Shown: in pieces, positions 7,040 through 9,766 of the stretch
How the letters are laid out: each line of letters begins with the position of its first letter
Position numbering within the stretch: position 1 is the first letter of the stretch
Source of the DNA: Gemmatimonadota bacterium
GTDB lineage: Bacteria; Gemmatimonadota; Gemmatimonadetes; Gemmatimonadales; Gemmatimonadaceae
Direction: 5' to 3'
DNA: 9,766 nucleotides
Assembly: GCA_003142495.1 (NCBI GenBank)
Contig: PLMM01000345.1
Span: 1 to 9,766 of the forward strand
Made by a program: the position numbers and the translations under genes
Notes under the pieces: generated by a model
What the model saw: the letters and a program-made list of their open reading frames with translations, nothing else
The model's database searches: none
What the model was told of the DNA's origin: nothing

Positions 7040-7771
7040 CTACCTCACCGAGAGGGAAACAGGAACGGTCTTGATCGAGGACGGGTCGGGGGTTTGGTAG
7101 GCCGCCGAGAGGGCGAACTCCGTCACTTCCTTTCCGTCGACGAGAATGATCGAGGAGCGCTCGAGCTGGACGTTCTCAACGAACGGCGACGCTTCGAGCA
7201 CTTTCATGAATCGCGTGAGCGCCTGAATGTCGACCGTGTTGCCGACGAGCTTGAACTGAACCCGCGGCACGCTGGTGCTGTCGACCGAAGGTGGACCGGC
7301 TTTGCCACCCTTCGGCGGCGGGCCCGAAGGCTGCGCAGCCGCGGTGATCGTGTTGGTCTGCACAATCGAGGTGACCCAGGTGTACGGCGGCAGGGCGCGG
7401 CTGACCTCGTCCATGATGTGAGGCCAAACGAAGCGCTTGTCGTCGAACGACTTGATCAGGTTCACCTGGGCGACCACGGAGTCACGCTGCGATTGCGCCT
7501 TGCGTTGCTCGCGAATGACGCCGGAGTAGTTGATCGAATCCTGCTCCGCCTTCTGGAGCGACTCGTTCACCTGGGTGGTCTGCGCACGCTGGTGCCAGAA
7601 CATGCCGCCGATGACGAGCGCCGCCACCAGAACGCTTGCAACAGCGCTGAGGAGGAGCGGATCGTTGATCTTCGAGGCGAGTCCCGACGCAACACCGGAG
7701 AAGTTGATCCCGGCGCCGCCGCGGTTGCGAGGCTTCTTCCCGGTTCCGGGGAGAAGATTGATTTCAATCAT
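7040..7771 (-). CDS. pilN: Type IV pilus inner-membrane protein PilN
   Basis: PilN bridges cytoplasmic PilM and periplasmic PilO. The 243-residue product starts MIEINLLPG, the conserved INLLP tail that docks in PilM. A basic, Gly-rich linker (10-35), one membrane segment at about 39-59 (LLLSAVASVLVAALVIGGMF), a coiled coil at about 65-112 and a ferredoxin-like periplasmic domain at about 115-225 follow. The domain holds VWPHIMDEVSRALPPYTWVT at 115-134 and LTRFMKVLEASPFVENVQL at 185-203. A Pro/Gly/Lys-rich segment at about 147-162 (SGPPPKGGKAGPPS) interrupts it and makes the protein longer than the roughly 180-200 residues usual for PilN. AAGGA lies 7 bases before the ATG. The gap to pilM is 21 bases. 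Confidence 0.95.
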   Translation of the reverse strand: MIEINLLPGTGKKPRNRGGAGINFSGVASGLASKINDPLLLSAVASVLVAALVIGGMFWHQRAQTTQVNESLQKAEQDSINYSGVIREQRKAQSQRDSVVAQVNLIKSFDDKRFVWPHIMDEVSRALPPYTWVTSIVQTNTITAAAQPSGPPPKGGKAGPPSVDSTSVPRVQFKLVGNTVDIQALTRFMKVLEASPFVENVQLERSSIILVDGKEVTEFALSAAYQTPDPSSIKTVPVSLSVR

Positions 7772-7792
7772 TATCGCGTCCTTCGGGAGGAA

Positions 7793-8836
7793 TCAGGCGA
7801 CCTGGCGCAGCGCCAGTCCGATCGGGAGCATGAGCAGAGGTGCGACATCGTCGATGACGAGCGAATCGAAAGCACCGTCACGTACACTCAAGCGCTGCAG
7901 CGGGTTGGCTTGCTCGACCGGCAGGCGAAGTCGCGTGGAAAGCGCTTCGTTGAGGCCGGGAACGCGCGAGCCGCCACCGCAGGTATATGCAGCCTTCAGC
8001 TTGCTGGCCGAGCGGGACGACGACGCGAGAAACGCGGCGGCGCGCTCGATGCCGACGGCGATCTCTTCGCCGCGGCTTTCGGTGATCGCCTGCAGATGCG
8101 GCGAGCGATCGTAGCCCTGCAGCAGCGCATCGGCTTCCTCGACACTCAGCCCGCGCTCGCGCTGCAGATCTTCGCGGAAACGGCGAGTGCCGACCGCGAT
8201 ATCGCGCGTGAGGAGCGGAACGCCGTCGTCGAGAATGTTGATGTTCGTGACTTCGTGTCCGATGTTGACGAGGCAGACGACGCCGTTCATCGCATCGGGG
8301 TAGTTGAGCTCGAACGCGTTGTGGAGCGCGAACGCGTCGACGTCGACGATCGACGGTGCGACGTCGGCGTCGGTGAGGAGACGCAGCTTGCCTTCGATCA
8401 GATCGCGCTTGGCCGCGACGAGCAGCACGCTCATCTCGAGACCATCGGCGTTCGGATCGAGAATCTGAAAGTCGAGCTCGACCGACTCCATGTCGAAGGG
8501 GACGTGCTGCTCCGCTTCCCAGCGAATGAGCTCACGCGCCTGTGCTTCCTTCACACGATCGATCTGAATTTTCTTGATGATCACGTCGCGTCCGCCGACG
8601 GCGGTCACGACACCCTTGCCCTTGATGCCGGCGGCGGCGAGCGCGGTACGAATCGCGTCGGCGACGATACCCGGGTCCATCACTTCACCTTCGACGATCG
8701 CGTCTGCGAGCAGGGGCGCGATCGCGACCTTCACGAGCTGCGGATCGCCGCGACCGTGATCGACGACTGCTACCTTGATGAGACCGGAGCCGATATCGAG
8801 TCCGATTGTCGTCTTCTTGCGACCGAAGAGCGCCAT
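7793..8836 (-). CDS. pilM: Type IV pilus actin-like ATP-binding protein PilM
   Basis: PilM is a cytoplasmic FtsA-like protein that binds the PilN tail and couples the pilus motor to the envelope complex. The 347-residue product shows the actin-fold motifs: phosphate-1 loop IGLDIGSGLIKVAVV at 11-25, EGEVMDPGIVADAI at 49-62 and TAVGGRDVIIKKIQ at 78-91. Family stretches ELIRWEAEQHVPFDMESVELD at 102-122, phosphate-2 VNIGHEVTNINI at 190-201 and the adenosine motif YTCGGGSRVPGL at 284-295 follow. The ATG at 8836 gives MALFGRKK, as in other PilM proteins. An upstream ATG at 8911 would add 25 residues with no family match. No purine-rich ribosome site precedes the chosen start (the bases are GGCCTCCAAC), which is odd for the first gene of an operon. 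The length is normal for the family. Confidence 0.95.
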   Translation of the reverse strand: MALFGRKKTTIGLDIGSGLIKVAVVDHGRGDPQLVKVAIAPLLADAIVEGEVMDPGIVADAIRTALAAAGIKGKGVVTAVGGRDVIIKKIQIDRVKEAQARELIRWEAEQHVPFDMESVELDFQILDPNADGLEMSVLLVAAKRDLIEGKLRLLTDADVAPSIVDVDAFALHNAFELNYPDAMNGVVCLVNIGHEVTNINILDDGVPLLTRDIAVGTRRFREDLQRERGLSVEEADALLQGYDRSPHLQAITESRGEEIAVGIERAAAFLASSSRSASKLKAAYTCGGGSRVPGLNEALSTRLRLPVEQANPLQRLSVRDGAFDSLVIDDVAPLLMLPIGLALRQVA

Positions 8837-8861
8837 GTTGGAGGCCGGTGAGAGGCGGGGG

Positions 8862-8874
8862 ATTACTACGTAAT
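8862..8874. promoter_or_regulatory. AT-rich inverted repeat upstream of pilM
   Basis: ATTAC-TAC-GTAAT is a perfect 5-bp dyad around 3 bases, in an AT-rich patch of an otherwise GC-rich region, 26-38 bases before the pilM ATG. It could be an operator or overlap a promoter -10 element. The dyad is seen; the role is inferred. Confidence 0.3.
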
Positions 8875-8939
8875 TAGTCGTGGGCGTGATGCGGTGGGGC
8901 AGTTGTGGCACGGTACGATACCCGTAGGCGAACCGGGCT

Positions 8940-8957
8940 GTACCAAAGCTTTGCTAC
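8940..8957. promoter_or_regulatory. 18-bp near-perfect palindrome, candidate operator
   Basis: GTACCAAAGCTTTGCTAC pairs in 8 of 9 positions, with a perfect 10-bp core CAAAGCTTTG. It lies about 104-121 bases upstream of the pilM start, in the position of a regulator site. The arms meet with no spacer, so it fits a dimeric protein site better than an RNA stem. No regulator gene is in the window. Confidence 0.3.
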
Positions 8958-9046
8958 TGTGACACGAGCGGGGGCGGTGAACGTAACACTCTATTTCGGG
9001 GACTTCGGCGCGCTGCGTGACAGCAAGCAAGTGCGGCGCAACGAGG

Positions 9047-9508
9047 TCAGCGCGGGAGCTCCAGCCATGCGTGCGATTGGACTGGAACGGGGTGCTGGGC
9101 GCTGTCAAGTACGACGATCATGGACACGCGACGTCTCGCGAATGCCAGCGGAGAGAGCCCCACGCGCGCGTCGGAGACGAGGAGAAAGAGCCGCGATGAG
9201 AGCTTTGCAATGCGAACGGAGTCCGTCGCGTCCGCGGCTGGGAGGGAGTAGGAGCGTGTCGCCACCACACCGCGCGAAGGAGTCGCGCTCCAAGAGGAAT
9301 CCCATACCGCTGGCGCGATGAAGTGCGCGAGCGCGAGCTCCGCCGCATCGATTGCCCGTGCGCGGAGGAGTTCCTGCATCGCTTCCCTTCTCTCGAGGAG
9401 CGCGGAGAAGACGACGCCGATCACGAGGGCGCCGATGACTGCGATCGCGCCGAGCGTCATCATGAGGGCGACGCCCTTTCTGCGAGCGGGGTTAGGGCGC
9501 GCGATCAC
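9047..9508 (-). CDS. PilX/GspK-like minor prepilin
   Basis: A 153-residue protein with a basic leader ending RRKG (9-12) and then a hydrophobic helix at 13-36 (VALMMTLGAIAVIGALVIGV). The charged helix LERREAMQELLRARAIDAAELALAHF at 38-63 follows. This leader, helix and 'AAE.AL' pattern is that of the PilX N-terminal family, whose members enter the pilus as minor pilins after cleavage by PilD; the expected cut is after Gly12. Residue +5 is Met, not Glu, which also occurs in Pseudomonas-type PilX and in GspK. The rest is a short Ser/Val-rich domain I do not recognise. The start is GTG at 9508 in a GTGA overlap with the upstream gene, without a visible ribosome site, so translation is probably coupled. 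A type II secretion pseudopilin is the main alternative; the nearby pil genes favour a pilus role. Confidence 0.75.
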   Translation of the reverse strand: MIARPNPARRKGVALMMTLGAIAVIGALVIGVVFSALLERREAMQELLRARAIDAAELALAHFIAPAVWDSSWSATPSRGVVATRSYSLPAADATDSVRIAKLSSRLFLLVSDARVGLSPLAFARRRVSMIVVLDSAQHPVPVQSHAWLELPR

Positions 9509-9766
9509 TTGCGGAGCGCGATCGTCGTCGCGAGCGAGTCGAGCGTGTAAGGGGCGGAGCGTCGCGACGCGATCGCCAGCACGTCGATGCGCGTGACGCG
9601 GACGGGATCAGTGGTTGGCGCGCCGCTGCGATCGAGGTACGCGAGGTGGATTCCCGCAGTCGCGAAAGGGCCGCTCACCGGCTGCACGACGTTGCAGGGA
9701 GTGGCTCGCGATGCCAGGCAATCGAGATAGCCGAGGTACCAGCGGGAATCGGAGGCGCGATAGAGG
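9505..9766 (-). CDS. C-terminal part of a PilW/GspJ-like prepilin (5' end outside window)
   Basis: Eighty-six codons are read from the window edge (first full codon at 9765) to the TGA at 9505. The tail contains GIHLAYLDRSGAPTTDPVRV, then TRIDVLAIA and finally TTIALRK. This pattern of a strand with YLD..G, a 'TTDP.RV' turn, a strand and a final LxTT.ALR is common at the C-termini of PilW/GspJ-type minor pilins. Two cysteines (DCL and PCN, 8 residues apart) could form a disulfide-bonded loop. The diagnostic N-terminal methylation helix is not in the window, so the family call rests on the tail and on the overlap with the PilX-like gene. Confidence 0.55.
   Translation of the reverse strand, partial: LYRASDSRWYLGYLDCLASRATPCNVVQPVSGPFATAGIHLAYLDRSGAPTTDPVRVTRIDVLAIASRRSAPYTLDSLATTIALRK

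Larger units (their letters stand above)
8837..9046 (-). promoter_or_regulatory. Leader and probable promoter region of the pilMNOPQ operon
   Basis: About 210 bp separates the prepilin-like gene from pilM. It is the only gap of this size upstream of pilM, so a promoter is expected here. I could not find a convincing -35/-10 pair, or a sigma-54 GG-N10-GC site in minus-strand sense. It holds three dyads: 8862-8874, 8912-8922 (GGTA-CGA-TACC) and 8940-8957. No open frame in it looks real. Confidence 0.4.

Noticed and set aside
7094..8851. 585-codon open frame on the plus strand
   Set aside because: It is antisense to pilN and pilM, which have clear motifs; the product is Arg/Asp/Glu-rich and unlike any family.
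8837..8911. N-terminal extension of PilM by 25 residues
   Set aside because: MALFGRKK at 8836 matches the usual PilM start; the extra residues have no family pattern.
8906..8920. TGGCAC on the plus strand as a sigma-54 -24 element
   Set aside because: The expected GC-containing -12 element is absent and no plus-strand gene follows.

Overview
The window is a high-GC stretch of bacterial chromosome in which every gene I can support lies on the minus strand. It carries the alignment (inner-membrane and periplasmic) complex and secretin of a type IV pilus, in the order pilM-pilN-pilO-pilP-pilQ. Two prepilin-like genes lie upstream of pilM. A large secreted lipoprotein gene and a chorismate synthase gene (aroC) lie downstream of pilQ. 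An outer-membrane secretin and a lipoprotein imply a Gram-negative (diderm) cell. The high GC, the form of AroC with a 'GYGRG' segment, and the style of the proteins would fit Gemmatimonadota or a related diderm phylum. That placement is inference only, because the window has no rRNA gene.

Layout in transcription order (right to left): 9766-9505 is the C-terminal end of a PilW/GspJ-like prepilin, and 9508-9047 is a PilX/GspK-like minor prepilin. An approximately 210-bp gap with several dyad symmetries follows (9046-8837). Then come pilM (8836-7793), pilN (7771-7040), pilO (7037-6402), pilP (6405-5710) and pilQ (5713-3770). The pil genes are packed tightly: pilO/pilP and pilP/pilQ share ATGA stop/start overlaps, and pilN/pilO are 2 nt apart. 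After 19 nt comes an 817-residue lipoprotein (3750-1297) with Ig-like domains and a YVTN/NHL-type beta-propeller. A 165-bp gap (1296-1132) holds six tandem 11/12-mers and a strong hairpin. Last is aroC (1131-1), cut by the window edge a few codons before its expected end.

How the parts work together, from family knowledge: PilM is a cytoplasmic actin-like protein that binds the N-terminal INLLP tail of PilN. PilN and PilO form an inner-membrane dimer with periplasmic coiled coils. PilP links that dimer to the PilQ secretin, through which the pilus passes. The PilX/PilW-like prepilins would belong to the priming or tip complex. The lipoprotein sits like a sixth operon member and may be an accessory surface factor, but nothing in the sequence proves this. 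A shikimate-pathway gene just after pilQ recalls the pilMNOPQ-aroKB order of Pseudomonas.

I see no RNA genes, mobile elements, CRISPR arrays or phage genes. Most of the window is a conventional pilus locus. The less ordinary points are the lipoprotein between pilQ and aroC, the repeat array with hairpin after it, the dyads in front of pilM, and a few insertions in PilQ, PilP and PilN.
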